DNA of 64,000 nt from Collinsella sp. GTDB lineage: Bacteria > Actinomycetota > Coriobacteriia > Coriobacteriales > Coriobacteriaceae. Where the stretch lies: the NCBI GenBank assembly GCA_019419545.1, contig DXZT01000009.1, positions 1 through 64,000 of the forward strand. The letters run 5' to 3'. The notes under the pieces were generated by a model. It made no database searches, was not told the origin of the DNA, and saw nothing but the letters and a program-made list of their open reading frames with translations. Shown piece by piece: positions 25,863 to 37,609 of this stretch. Position 1 is the stretch's first letter, and each line of letters begins with the position of its first letter. The position numbers and the translations under genes are program-made.

Positions 25863-27128
25863 CTATTCGTCCCAAGAGAGGCTCTTACCAGTCTTCTTTG
25901 CCAGCAGCAAGAACAGACCGATGATGACGTTGCATGCAATACAGAAGATGAAAACGCCCTGGAAGGAGCCGACAAGCTCGTATACCTTCATCATGACGGG
26001 CATGCCAAAGGCGCCGACGATATAGCCCACGGAGCAGATGAGCGCGAAGATGCGACCAAAGTCACGGGAGCCAAAGACGTCCATCACCAAAACGGTCAGA
26101 GCGGTGCCGGCGATGACGTACATGACGTCGTTAACACCGGCAGCAAGAATGCTGAGCGTCGAGTTGCCGCTGCTCATCATGAGCATGACAAAGGAGAGAA
26201 TCGAGACGGCGAGCCAGCTCAGAATGGCCTTGGTGCTGCCAAACTTATCGCAAGTGGTACCGACGATCGGGTTGAGGAACAGGTCGAACAGCGATGCGGC
26301 GGAAACCATGAAGCCACCCACCATGGGGCTAAAGCCGACCTCGGCGGCATAGGTGGGGAACAGCTGGTTCATGCAGCAAGTAAGCTGAACGAGGCAGAGG
26401 AAGCCGATGCAGAAAAAGAATGCAGGCGACTTAATAGCGCGTGCGTAGCTAACGCCACGTGCACTATCCTCGGTCGTCTCCTCGGTCTCGGCGACCGTCT
26501 CGCCTTCGACATAGCCATAGGGCAGCATGCCCTTGTCCTGGGGCTTATAGCGGATAATCAGGATGGAAGCGGGAAGAATGAGCACGGCGGAGACGCCAGC
26601 GAGCACCAGATAACCAGTCCTCCAGCCAGCAGCCTCAATGACAGAGGTGATGACGGGACTCATGATGAGCATGTAAATCGAGTTCACTGCCCAAGCGAGA
26701 CCAATTGCCAGGCCGCCAGATTTTTTGAACCACTGGTCAATAACATCGGACATGGCGACGCCGGTAGTGAAGGCGAAGCAAACGCCAATCAAAGCACCAG
26801 CTGCGATGAACATCCAGACTTCGGTGTAGAAGGCCATGCCTGCGCCAGCGGCGAGCAGAATAAGCTCAACGACGGGGAGCCAAAACTTGCCAACAACCTT
26901 GGGGATGAGTTTTCCGACAAACGGAAGAGCCGCTGCAAGACCAATGAGCGTTGCAGTGAAGTAATACGAGAAGATGGAGTAGTCAAATCCGAACTCCTCG
27001 CACACGGGCGCGACGAAGGAGCCAGCGATTACGCTATAGGATCCGGTCGTACCGGCAGACATGAGGCCGAGCGCGATCACGAGAACCCATGCGTAAACCT
27101 TGCTGCTCTTTAACTTTGCATTTTCCAT
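25863..27128 (-). CDS. MFS transporter, oxalate/formate-antiporter-like
   Basis: A 421-residue, 12-helix major facilitator. Segments include LGLMSAGTTGSYSVIAGSFV, FVGKLIPKVVGKFWLP in the loop after helix 2, and a C-terminal helix pair. The start at 27128 has AGGAGC upstream and lies 11 bases past the carbamoyltransferase stop, so it is the last gene of the deiminase operon. It probably imports the substrate or exchanges it for the product. It is a close paralogue of the MFS gene at 30570. Substrate is inferred from context only. Confidence 0.88.
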   Translation of the reverse strand: MENAKLKSSKVYAWVLVIALGLMSAGTTGSYSVIAGSFVAPVCEEFGFDYSIFSYYFTATLIGLAAALPFVGKLIPKVVGKFWLPVVELILLAAGAGMAFYTEVWMFIAAGALIGVCFAFTTGVAMSDVIDQWFKKSGGLAIGLAWAVNSIYMLIMSPVITSVIEAAGWRTGYLVLAGVSAVLILPASILIIRYKPQDKGMLPYGYVEGETVAETEETTEDSARGVSYARAIKSPAFFFCIGFLCLVQLTCCMNQLFPTYAAEVGFSPMVGGFMVSAASLFDLFLNPIVGTTCDKFGSTKAILSWLAVSILSFVMLMMSSGNSTLSILAAGVNDVMYVIAGTALTVLVMDVFGSRDFGRIFALICSVGYIVGAFGMPVMMKVYELVGSFQGVFIFCIACNVIIGLFLLLAKKTGKSLSWDE

Positions 27129-27139
27129 TGATACAGCTC

Positions 27140-28204
27140 CTAGAGACCCAGAAGGGCGCACATAACGGCCTTAATGGTGTGCTGACGGTTCTCTGCCTCA
27201 CGGAAGATGACCGACGCGTTGGCCTCAAAGCACTCGTCCGCAATCTCAAAGCCCTCGGTGATGATTTCACGATGCAGGTCGTTCTTGCACTGGTCGAGCA
27301 ACATCTTGCCAACGCGGTGATTTGCGTTGTGAACAGAGGGGAGCTCGTGCATGCAGAAGATGTCGGGGTTGTTGGTGCGCTTGCACAGCTCACTGGTGAC
27401 GCGATAGGGGTACAGGGACTCGGCGTCGCCAAGCCAAGAGTTGTAGTCGTCAGGGTCCAGAACCTCGTCGCCGCACTCGGGGTTGATGTAGCGCCACTCC
27501 TCGGTAACGATTACGTCGACACCGTCCAGAGCATCAAGGTCAGAGGTGATGGTGAAGGTCCTGTTAGGCGCGTACTTGGCGTAGCAGGCCTCAACCTCCT
27601 CGATCATTTCCTTGCACATCTGGTGACGGAGGTCGTCGGGGCCGATGGCGAGGAAGTCCATGTCGAGCATCGCGCACAGACGGCCATACCACACGGGGGC
27701 GCCGGCGCAGTTGCCAACGAAGGCCATCTTCTTGCCACGGCTCGTGCGCAGACCACCCCACTGCTCCTCCATCGTGAGAGCGTCAGCGAGCATCTGGGTC
27801 GGGTGATCGCCGAGGGTGAGGGCATTGATGACTGGAATATCGACCAAGTCGGCGACATCATAGAGGAACTGCTCGTCCTTTTGTGCACGATAGACAATGA
27901 GATCATACATGCCGTTGAAGACGCGCATGGCATCCTCGATGGTCTCGCAATCGCCCATGTGGGAGTTGGTCAGATAGGTGAAGCCCATGCCCAGGTCGTT
28001 GCAAGAGGTCTCAAAGGCGCAACGAGTGCGGGTCGAGCCCCACTCAAAGTTGGCGAGAACGTTCTTGCCGGGGAAGTAGCGCTGGTCGACACCGGACTTT
28101 TTCTGGGCCTTGAGGTTCCAGGCAAGATCGATGAGGTAACGGAAATCCTCAGAGGAAAGATCGTGGATGTTGAGGTAGTCGCGACCGCGAAGGCTGTTGT
28201 TCAT
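27140..28204 (-). CDS. ornithine/putrescine carbamoyltransferase-family protein
   Basis: A 354-residue transcarbamylase. The carbamoyl-phosphate loop GSTRTRCAFE is at residues ~56-65, NALTLGDHPTQMLAD at ~135-149, and the C-terminal FREAENRQHTIKAVM matches the family end. The amino-acid-side motif, HCLP in ornithine and putrescine enzymes, reads HELP here, so the usual Cys is absent; substrate specificity is therefore uncertain. It sits between a deiminase and an MFS gene, suggesting phosphorolysis of a carbamoylated amine to amine plus carbamoyl phosphate. No carbamate kinase gene is in the window. Confidence 0.88.
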   Translation of the reverse strand: MNNSLRGRDYLNIHDLSSEDFRYLIDLAWNLKAQKKSGVDQRYFPGKNVLANFEWGSTRTRCAFETSCNDLGMGFTYLTNSHMGDCETIEDAMRVFNGMYDLIVYRAQKDEQFLYDVADLVDIPVINALTLGDHPTQMLADALTMEEQWGGLRTSRGKKMAFVGNCAGAPVWYGRLCAMLDMDFLAIGPDDLRHQMCKEMIEEVEACYAKYAPNRTFTITSDLDALDGVDVIVTEEWRYINPECGDEVLDPDDYNSWLGDAESLYPYRVTSELCKRTNNPDIFCMHELPSVHNANHRVGKMLLDQCKNDLHREIITEGFEIADECFEANASVIFREAENRQHTIKAVMCALLGL

Positions 28205-28325
28205 GCCTATTTCCTTTCAATTGTTTGATGGGTAAGTGTCGAATGCGCCCCCGAGGGAAACACGGATATCCCTCGGGGACTGTAAATGTGGCGCTTGGAT
28301 CAGGCAGCGCAAGTTTAAGAACTTG

Positions 28326-29564
28326 CTAGCAGCTGGCGGCCACGTCCTTGGTCCAGCAGTGCACGCCGCCGCCGGACAGGTTAAGCGCGAGAGAGTCGAT
28401 CATGATGACCTTGCGATCGGGGAAGCAGCTCTCAAGAACCGCCTTGGCCTGCTCGTCCTTCTCCTTCACGACTTCGCTCATGCCTTCGTGGTAATAACGC
28501 TGGCCAAGAACGACGCCGTTGCAGATGAGGAAGTTGCAGTAGCTTGCTGCGGCATAAAAGTGAACGGGGCCTTCGGGCCAAGGGGTGCCATCCATGAACT
28601 TGCCGCCCATTTCGTCGATGAAGCCCTTATACAGCTCGTAGTCCTCGTCGCCGGGGGCGATGACAACCTCGATCGGCTCGGCAGTGGGCATGCGGACGAT
28701 TTCGAAGGGCTTGCCCTCCCAGTCCGTCTCGGCGCGTAGAATCTCGTAGGCGGCGTCGATGCGACGACGCGATTCCGCGCCCGCCTTGCTCGAGGCGGCC
28801 TCCTCATCGGATACCTCGGCAAGAAGAATCTTGTTCGGGGTGATAAAGCGGCACATCTCATCGATGTGGGCGGCGAAGCTCATGCCGAAGACAGGAGTTC
28901 CATCTTCCTTCTCGTCGAGGATGCCCAGTCGATAGTCGTCGTCCTCAAGCATAGGCTGCGGCAGCCAGATAACCTTGTTGAGGTTGTAGATGCGCTTGTA
29001 CTCGGCCTCCACTTCCTCTTTTGAGAACTCGGGATTGCGCTTGCGGCATTCCGTGTCCTCGATGGCGATCAGGGTGCCGTGACCGTCAAACTCGCGGTCG
29101 CCGCCCTCCGAAACCATTTCGGAATTGACGATATCGAAGCACCCGAGCGCAACCGCCATGTGAACAGCTGCCCTGCGTGCGGACTGGCACTCTGGGGAGT
29201 TCTTGTCCCACACGCCATAATAGGTCCAAGCGGGGTTGACCATATGGGAATGGCCTTCGTCGTCGACCATGATGCTGGGGCCGTTGTCGCGAACGTAGAA
29301 GTTGGAGTCTTCGAACTGCGTAATCTGGATACGGTCGAGATCCACCCCTTCTTCTTTAAGGCGCGAGCAGGCTTCCTCGTAGGAGCCGGGGGTGCCACAG
29401 TTGAGGTTGACCGTAACGTCGCCATACTCAAGCAAAGCTTTAATTACGTCAACGCAGGGCTGGCGATTATCGAAGCCCTCTGCGCGAATGTAATCGGGAA
29501 GCCATGTCACATAGACGTTGGAGCGTTTCTCAAACTCGCCCGGCATACGATAGTTCTCGTACAT
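28326..29564 (-). CDS. agmatine deiminase-family protein
   Basis: A 412-residue guanidine-group hydrolase of the agmatine deiminase / bacterial peptidylarginine deiminase family (PF04371). Family features are FYVRDNGPS near residue 92, the EGGDREFDGHGTL segment, FAAHIDEMCRF (catalytic His region) and the C-terminal GGGVHCWT with the nucleophilic Cys. The start at 29564 follows GGAAGGACC. First gene of the operon with the carbamoyltransferase and MFS genes; together they would convert agmatine or a related guanidino compound to carbamoyl phosphate and amine. Agmatine itself is an inference. Confidence 0.88.
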   Translation of the reverse strand: MYENYRMPGEFEKRSNVYVTWLPDYIRAEGFDNRQPCVDVIKALLEYGDVTVNLNCGTPGSYEEACSRLKEEGVDLDRIQITQFEDSNFYVRDNGPSIMVDDEGHSHMVNPAWTYYGVWDKNSPECQSARRAAVHMAVALGCFDIVNSEMVSEGGDREFDGHGTLIAIEDTECRKRNPEFSKEEVEAEYKRIYNLNKVIWLPQPMLEDDDYRLGILDEKEDGTPVFGMSFAAHIDEMCRFITPNKILLAEVSDEEAASSKAGAESRRRIDAAYEILRAETDWEGKPFEIVRMPTAEPIEVVIAPGDEDYELYKGFIDEMGGKFMDGTPWPEGPVHFYAAASYCNFLICNGVVLGQRYYHEGMSEVVKEKDEQAKAVLESCFPDRKVIMIDSLALNLSGGGVHCWTKDVAASC

Positions 29565-29644
29565 GGTTGGTCCTTCCGTCGGGTTTCCCGCAATGCTGTC
29601 CGGCCGCGACAATAGCGGGGTTACACCAGCTATAGTACTACTAT

Positions 29645-29704
29645 ACCTACCGTTCGGTAGGTGTTTTTGTATAATTACCGTTCGCCTGTCGATACCTACC
29701 GTTC
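29645..29704. promoter_or_regulatory. cluster of TetR operator-like sites
   Basis: Site 1 is the perfect palindrome ACCTACCGTTCGGTAGGT (29645-29662). Half-type sites follow: AATTACCGTTCG (29673-29684) and ACCTACCGTTC (29694-29704). They lie in the divergent gap between the deiminase operon and the TetR gene. Related sites stand upstream of the second MFS gene (31887-31898 and 31958-31970), implying a shared regulator. Confidence 0.75.
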
Positions 29705-29803
29705 ACCGTTTATAGTGGTCGTGTTTGGACACGAATTGATGTTCCGTTGCCATTCTTAATAATGTTGGCAATGCGGAAGTGATTTGCAATGGAGAAGTGA
29801 AGC

Positions 29804-30367
29804 GTGAGCACAAAGGGAAAAATATTGGACGCAATGTATGATCTTGTGGCAGAAGTCGGTTACGACAAGGCGTCCATTGGAAAAATCTGCGACCGTGTCG
29901 GTATATCCAAACCATCGGTGTACTACTACTTTCCCTCTAAAGAGGATATTTTCACCACGCTCTTAGATAGTATGTTTCCGACTATCGACTATCAGCGCGA
30001 CTACTCGCTAATAGTCGATAGGGACGGATTCAAGGCGGCGCTTATCGAGCTCGGCAATTCGGTTATAGGTGGCTATCGTAGTGATGAAAAGCGCCGTCGC
30101 GTGCTGGCCGAGGTCAGTATTCAGGCAAATCGAATCCCTGCAGTTCAGGAACGTCAGGCAACGGCGATCAACCGAACTATGGACGCGCTTAAAGACATCC
30201 TTCTCCATGGCCTAGAAATTGGCGCGTTTTCCGATGAAACAGACGTCATGCTGTACGTGCAGATTCTTTACACCGTACTTGAGGGAGCGAGCAATACCGT
30301 TGCCCAAGATGAAGACATCGATGAAAAGGCTGTTTGGGCAGGGATCGTCGAACTCATGTTTAAATAG
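29804..30367 (+). CDS. TetR-family regulator
   Basis: A 187-residue repressor: N-terminal TetR helix-turn-helix (residues ~5-50, YDKASIGKICDRVGISKPSVYYYFPSKED read in part), then a helical ligand domain. The start is GTG with GGAG upstream. It is divergent from the deiminase operon, with palindromic sites between, and a second MFS paralogue follows on the opposite strand. It probably represses both transporters and the catabolic genes until the guanidino substrate or a product binds. It is followed by a strong terminator. Confidence 0.92.
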   Translation: MSTKGKILDAMYDLVAEVGYDKASIGKICDRVGISKPSVYYYFPSKEDIFTTLLDSMFPTIDYQRDYSLIVDRDGFKAALIELGNSVIGGYRSDEKRRRVLAEVSIQANRIPAVQERQATAINRTMDALKDILLHGLEIGAFSDETDVMLYVQILYTVLEGASNTVAQDEDIDEKAVWAGIVELMFK

Positions 30368-30474
30368 GCGCGTAATAACAGAGGCACCTTGGCAAGCGCG
30401 ATGCGACGACTTGCGAGGTCGCGGAATGGTTCGAAACCCGTGTTCGCGATGATTGCAAAAGTTGTTGAATAGAA

Positions 30475-30513
30475 ATTGGGGCCGATTCCAGCTATGTTGG
30501 AATCGGCCCCAAT
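30475..30513. terminator. bidirectional terminator
   Basis: A perfect 16-bp stem ATTGGGGCCGATTCCA / TGGAATCGGCCCCAAT with a 7-nt loop, followed by TTCGTTTT. It lies between the convergent TetR and MFS genes. Confidence 0.9.
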
Positions 30514-30569
30514 TTCGTTTTAACTTGCGGAGACAAATGACAGGGCTGAAGGGCAGTTCGTTGGTCAGG

Positions 30570-31850
30570 TTATTTCGCGGTAGTCTTATTGAGGAGACCG
30601 GAAACTAAAGCAAATGTCGCAATCAGAAGGTTGCAGATGATACAGAAGACGAATACTCCTTGGAAAGACCCTGCCATACCGTAAACCTTCATCATGACTG
30701 GCATTCCGAAAGCTCCGACAACATAGCCCGCTGAGCAAATAATCGAATAGATCCTTCCAAAATCGCGTGATCCGAAGAGCGAGAGGAGAATCATCGGCAT
30801 TGCAGTTCCAACGATGGCGAACATGACGTCGTTTACGCCGGCCGCGATGATGGAAACGGTCCCGTTGCTTCCGCCAAAGATGAGAAGTAGGAATGAAAGA
30901 ATGCTGACTCCCGTCCATGCGACCGTTGCTTTAATAGCACCGAGCTTGTCACATGTTTTGCCTACGAAGGGATTTAGGAAAATATCGGAGAGCGAAGCCG
31001 CCGAAACCATTAGGCTTCCCACGATGGGATTGAAGCCGACCTCGCTTGCATAGGTCGGGAACAGCTGGTTCATGCAGCAGGTGAGTTGCGCCACGCAGAG
31101 CAGAAGGGCGCAGAGAATAAAAGATGGCGTTTTCGCGGCATCGCGGAGCGCCATGCCCGAAGAGACATCTTCCTTTTCATCGGCGCTGTAGCTCTCATGG
31201 GTTTCGGAGGTAGTCTCTCCGTACGGAAGCATATTGCGATCAGAAGGCTTAAGGCGAATGATAAATGCGCTTGTGGGCAATATCATGGCTGCAGAAACGG
31301 CCGCAAGTACGATGTAACCCGTACGCCAGCCTTGCTGCTCGATGACCAGTGTAATGACAGGACTCAATAGCAGCGTGCAGAGAGAATTAACGCCCCACGC
31401 AAGGCCGATGGCAAGACCAGACGATTTACTGAACCATTGGTCAATGACATCGGACATGCAGACACCCGTTGTGAACGAAAAGCAGATGCCGATCACTGCG
31501 GCGGAGACGATGAACATCCAGACCTCGGTGTAGAACGCCATTGCGGCGCCGGCGGCAATAAGGACGAGTTCAACGCAAATATGCCATGGTTTGCCGATTA
31601 CTTTTGGAATGAAACGACTCAAAAGCGGAAGCCCAAGCGCAAGGCCAAGAAGAATCGCGGTGAAATAGAAAGAGAAAGAAGTGTAGTCAAAGCCCAGGTC
31701 TTCACATACAGGAGCGATGAATGAGCCGGCAATGATGCTGTAGGTGCCGGTTGTTCCCGCAGACATTAAACCGAGCGCAATAACGACAATCCAAGCAAAT
31801 GCGCCGCTCTCACGGGGGCGGTCCTTTTCGGCTGGTGCGATGAGAGTCAT
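30570..31850 (-). CDS. MFS transporter, paralogue of the one at 25863
   Basis: A 426-residue, 12-helix major facilitator. Long segments parallel the first MFS protein (LGLMSAGTTGTYSIIAGSFI, PVCEDLGFDY, and SRFIPKVIGKPW in the loop after helix 2). The start at 31850 follows GGAGTAACC; an upstream in-frame ATG would run through the operator and is rejected. It is single, in the opposite orientation to TetR, with operator-like sites upstream, so it is probably part of the same regulon with a related substrate. Confidence 0.87.
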   Translation of the reverse strand: MTLIAPAEKDRPRESGAFAWIVVIALGLMSAGTTGTYSIIAGSFIAPVCEDLGFDYTSFSFYFTAILLGLALGLPLLSRFIPKVIGKPWHICVELVLIAAGAAMAFYTEVWMFIVSAAVIGICFSFTTGVCMSDVIDQWFSKSSGLAIGLAWGVNSLCTLLLSPVITLVIEQQGWRTGYIVLAAVSAAMILPTSAFIIRLKPSDRNMLPYGETTSETHESYSADEKEDVSSGMALRDAAKTPSFILCALLLCVAQLTCCMNQLFPTYASEVGFNPIVGSLMVSAASLSDIFLNPFVGKTCDKLGAIKATVAWTGVSILSFLLLIFGGSNGTVSIIAAGVNDVMFAIVGTAMPMILLSLFGSRDFGRIYSIICSAGYVVGAFGMPVMMKVYGMAGSFQGVFVFCIICNLLIATFALVSGLLNKTTAK

Positions 31851-31886
31851 GGTTACTCCGTTTCTATCGGCAATGCAACCTATATG

Positions 31887-31970
31887 CCTACCGATAGGTA
31901 TATAAAGATGGAGATTCTTCGTCAAGTGTTAAGCGGGGAGCGGGGACCCTTAACGTGCCGAACGGTAATT
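31887..31970. promoter_or_regulatory. operator-like sites upstream of second MFS gene
   Basis: CCTACCGATAGG (31887-31898) is a near palindrome matching the half-site CCTACCG of the TetR region, and CCGAACGGTAATT (31958-31970) is the reverse complement of the AATTACCGTTCGG-type site seen at 29673. Both precede the MFS start at 31850 on the minus strand. Confidence 0.6.
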
Positions 31971-31978
31971 GGGCCCCC

Positions 31979-32009
31979 AATGCGACAAAGGGACTGTCCC
32001 TTTGTCGCA

Positions 32010-32011
<2 letters not shown>
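31979..32011. repeat. GGGACTGTCCC-family palindrome
   Basis: Arms AATGCGACAAAGGGAC / GTCCCTTTGTCGCATT form a perfect 33-bp palindrome. The stop codon of the minus-strand ABC gene (32010-32012) overlaps its last two bases. Compared with the copies at 23911 and 25746, the T-to-C and A-to-G changes are compensatory. Confidence 0.9.
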
Positions 32012-35264
<3,253 letters not shown>

Positions 35265-35377
35265 GGACGGCAACCTCTCCCCCGCCGTTCGCATCCAACG
35301 CGTTTGACCTACTCTATCAGCTTTTTTGCCGGTACCAGCAAGGAATGTAACGAACAAAAATGTAACGAACAAAAAAC

Positions 35378-35407
35378 GGGACGGCACGCCGTATGGCGCA
35401 CCATCCC
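35378..35407 (-). terminator. terminator of the redox operon
   Basis: On the minus strand GGGATGGTGCGCC / GGCGTGCCGTCCC form an imperfect stem followed by GTTTTTTG. This is a typical intrinsic terminator for the genes running from 37520 down to 35472. Two copies of TGTAACGAACAAAAA lie beside it at 35346 and 35361. Confidence 0.8.
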
Positions 35408-35422
35408 GCACATAACATCGAA

Positions 35423-35455
35423 GGTGTGACAAAGGGACTGCCCCTTTGTCACACC
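35423..35455. repeat. GGGACTGTCCC-family palindrome, variant
   Basis: Arms GGTGTGACAAAGGG and CCCCTTTGTCACACC around ACTG, with one asymmetric position. It sits 17 bases downstream of the TlpA-like lipoprotein gene, next to the terminator. Confidence 0.8.
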
Positions 35456-35471
35456 TTTGTCGCATTCGAAC

Positions 35472-36434
35472 CTACTGTTCGCTCTTCGCGAGTGCCTGAT
35501 CGATCAGTTTGTTGAGCGCCTCACGCTGCTCAGCGGAGTTGATGCCGCCCATGATCGGCTCTCCCACAATGTTACCGTTCTGGTCGATCACGTAGGTGGT
35601 CGGGAACGAGTACAGGTTGGAGGTGAACTTTCCGGCCTCGCTGTCCGACTTAAACCAGATGTTCTTATACGTCACGCCCTTCTTGGAAAGCACGTCCTTG
35701 GCATCGGCCACCTCGTCTTTGTTGCCATCGAGCGTAAAGGAATTAACGCCCACGACCTGGCCGCCCTTCTCGGCAAGCTCCTTGTTGAGCTTCTCCAGAT
35801 CGCCCAGCTCTCCCACGCACGGCTTGCAAGTGGTAAACCAGAAGTTCATGACGGTGACCTTGTTCTTGGAGAACAGCTCGTCGCTGTTTACATCGTTGCC
35901 GTCCAAGTCCTTGCCCTTAAAGCTGGGGAACTTCGTCTCCTCGCTCTCGCCGTTGGTCATCCCTGCGGTCGAGGCATCAACGCTCTCCCCCTCGCCGGGC
36001 GTGCTGCCGCATCCGGGGAACTCCTTCTCCAGCGCCATGAGCTTGTCCTCGATCTCCTTGACCTGCTGCGCGCCGGCCTTGAGCATCTTGAGCTCGTCAG
36101 CCGTAAACTGGTCCTTGGCACCCTCGATAGTATCAAGCAAAAAGTCTCCGTAGTTCTTGCCGTCCTCAATCATGGGAGTGTCTTTGTTGGCCGCAAGGAA
36201 CACCTTTTCCCATAGGGCGTTATCGCTCGCAAAGATCTCGTTTTCCTTTTGCAGTAGCTGCTGATACAGTTCGGCCGCCTCCTCGGCGCTCGACGGCTTT
36301 TGCGCTATGAGCTCGGCAATCTGCGCATCGCCGCTCGCAGTATCGTTCGCGTTACTCTTGGGTGCAGAACACGCCGCGAGACTTAGCGCCAGCACGGGCA
36401 GCATCAACAGAGCCGCAATTTTTGACAGTTTCAT
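35472..36434 (-). CDS. TlpA/ResA-like thioredoxin-fold lipoprotein
   Basis: A 320-residue extracytoplasmic lipoprotein: signal peptide with lipobox LSLAAC at residues ~17-22, a ~130-residue helical region, then a redoxin/TlpA domain from ~165 with the CXXC active site in FWFTTCKPCVGELGDLEKL near 203 and a cis-Pro segment FPTTYVIDQNGNIVG. GGAGG precedes the ATG. Last gene of an operon with a 4Fe-4S membrane protein and a small CXXC protein; these probably feed electrons across the membrane to extracytoplasmic thiols. The partner pathway is inferred. Confidence 0.9.
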   Translation of the reverse strand: MKLSKIAALLMLPVLALSLAACSAPKSNANDTASGDAQIAELIAQKPSSAEEAAELYQQLLQKENEIFASDNALWEKVFLAANKDTPMIEDGKNYGDFLLDTIEGAKDQFTADELKMLKAGAQQVKEIEDKLMALEKEFPGCGSTPGEGESVDASTAGMTNGESEETKFPSFKGKDLDGNDVNSDELFSKNKVTVMNFWFTTCKPCVGELGDLEKLNKELAEKGGQVVGVNSFTLDGNKDEVADAKDVLSKKGVTYKNIWFKSDSEAGKFTSNLYSFPTTYVIDQNGNIVGEPIMGGINSAEQREALNKLIDQALAKSEQ

Positions 36435-36469
36435 GGTTCCTCCGTTTATATCGAAACTTATATAGGTAC

Positions 36470-37381
36470 CTATTTGTTTTCGCAGGCTTGCGCGGACTGC
36501 GCGGGCTTGTCGCCCGTCACACCCAGCCCGTAGCGAAAGCTAATGGCATCGACGGGGCACGCGCCCACGCATTTGCCGCAACGAATGCACTCGGCATGGT
36601 CGGGTGTACGCGTAACGTCCACGTCCATCTGGCACACCCTGGCGCACTTGCCGCACGAAACGCACTTGCCCTGGTCAACCTGGATCCCCAGCAAAGACAC
36701 CTTGTTCATGAGCGCATAAAACGCACCGAGGGGGCAAATCCATTTACAGAAGGGGCGATAGAACAATACGCTCAGCACCGCAACCACAATGAGGATCGCG
36801 AGCTTCCAGGAAAAGAGCTTTCCCAGCGCGGAGCGGATTCCCACGTTCATGATGGACAGCGGAATCGCGCCCTCGAGCACACCTTGCGGGCAGATGTACT
36901 TGCAAAAGAACGGGTCGCCCATACCCACATCGTTGACCACCAAGACGGGCAGCAGCACCACGGCAAACAGCAGCACGGCATACTTGATGTACGTGAGCGG
37001 CTTGAGCTTTTTCGTGGAGAGCTTTTTGCCGGGAATCTTATGCAAGAGCTCTTGCAGCCATCCAAACGGACACAAAAAGCCGCATACAAAACGTCCCAGC
37101 AGCACCCCGATCAAAATGAGTGTTCCGGTGACGTAATACGAAAAGCTGAACTTAGATGAACCCACCACCGACTGAAACGACCCGATGGGGCACGCACCCG
37201 AGGCCGCTGGACACGAGTAGCAGTTGAGCCCCGGCACGCAGACGGCTTTGCCCGCCCCCTGGTAGATACCTCCCTTGGCAAAATTAGGCAGGTGAATGTT
37301 GGTCGCAAGCGTCGCCGCCGCCTGAATCAATCCGCGAAATCGCGCCAAAAGATGCGATACGGTGTTTTTTCTTTTAACCAA
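36470..37381 (-). CDS. NapH-like 4Fe-4S membrane protein
   Basis: About 303 residues with four to five helices and Cys motifs. There is a CYSCPAASGACPIG loop after the first segment, two CX3CP-type loops (FLCPFGW and CKWICPLGAF), and two C-terminal 4Fe-4S clusters, CVSCGKCARVCQMD and CIRCGKCVGACPVD. This is the NapH/RnfB-like membrane ferredoxin layout. The TTG start at 37381 is chosen because GGAG lies 10 bases upstream and it overlaps the stop of the small upstream gene (coupled translation). It is expected to move electrons across the membrane to the neighbouring thioredoxin-like lipoprotein. Confidence 0.87.
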   Translation of the reverse strand: MVKRKNTVSHLLARFRGLIQAAATLATNIHLPNFAKGGIYQGAGKAVCVPGLNCYSCPAASGACPIGSFQSVVGSSKFSFSYYVTGTLILIGVLLGRFVCGFLCPFGWLQELLHKIPGKKLSTKKLKPLTYIKYAVLLFAVVLLPVLVVNDVGMGDPFFCKYICPQGVLEGAIPLSIMNVGIRSALGKLFSWKLAILIVVAVLSVLFYRPFCKWICPLGAFYALMNKVSLLGIQVDQGKCVSCGKCARVCQMDVDVTRTPDHAECIRCGKCVGACPVDAISFRYGLGVTGDKPAQSAQACENK

Positions 37382-37520
37382 TTCCGATACACTCCAAGCA
37401 CAGCCTGATTGCCTTGGCCAGCACGGCATCTGCCTCGCCGCGCATAATTCCAAAGCCAACCATGGCTACCCCAACGATCAGCAAAGCCACCTGCGCCACG
37501 GGCTTAATCGCTTTGAACAA
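37374..37520 (-). CDS. small CXXC-motif membrane protein (CD1871A-like)
   Basis: A 48-residue ORF starting TTG after AAAGGAG with 8-base spacing. It has one transmembrane helix (QVALLIVGVAMVGFGIM) and ends RLCLECIGIG, a C-terminal CXXC. Small proteins of this type (CD1871A family) are known beside 4Fe-4S membrane proteins and thioredoxin-like proteins. Its stop overlaps the TTG start of the ferredoxin-type gene by 8 bases, which supports both starts. It is easy to miss because of length and start codon. Confidence 0.78.
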   Translation of the reverse strand: MFKAIKPVAQVALLIVGVAMVGFGIMRGEADAVLAKAIRLCLECIGIG

Positions 37521-37609
37521 TCTGACCACTCCTTTCGTTTCGCGACCCATTGGACCATACCGACTATAAAATCCGTGTTAAGCGTGAATGACAATGCAAG
37601 GAGAACGTT

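Noticed and set aside
35265..35465. N-terminal extension of the MacB-like protein through the palindrome
   Set aside because: The extension is encoded by the palindrome and terminator; a good ribosome-binding site precedes the ATG at 35264.
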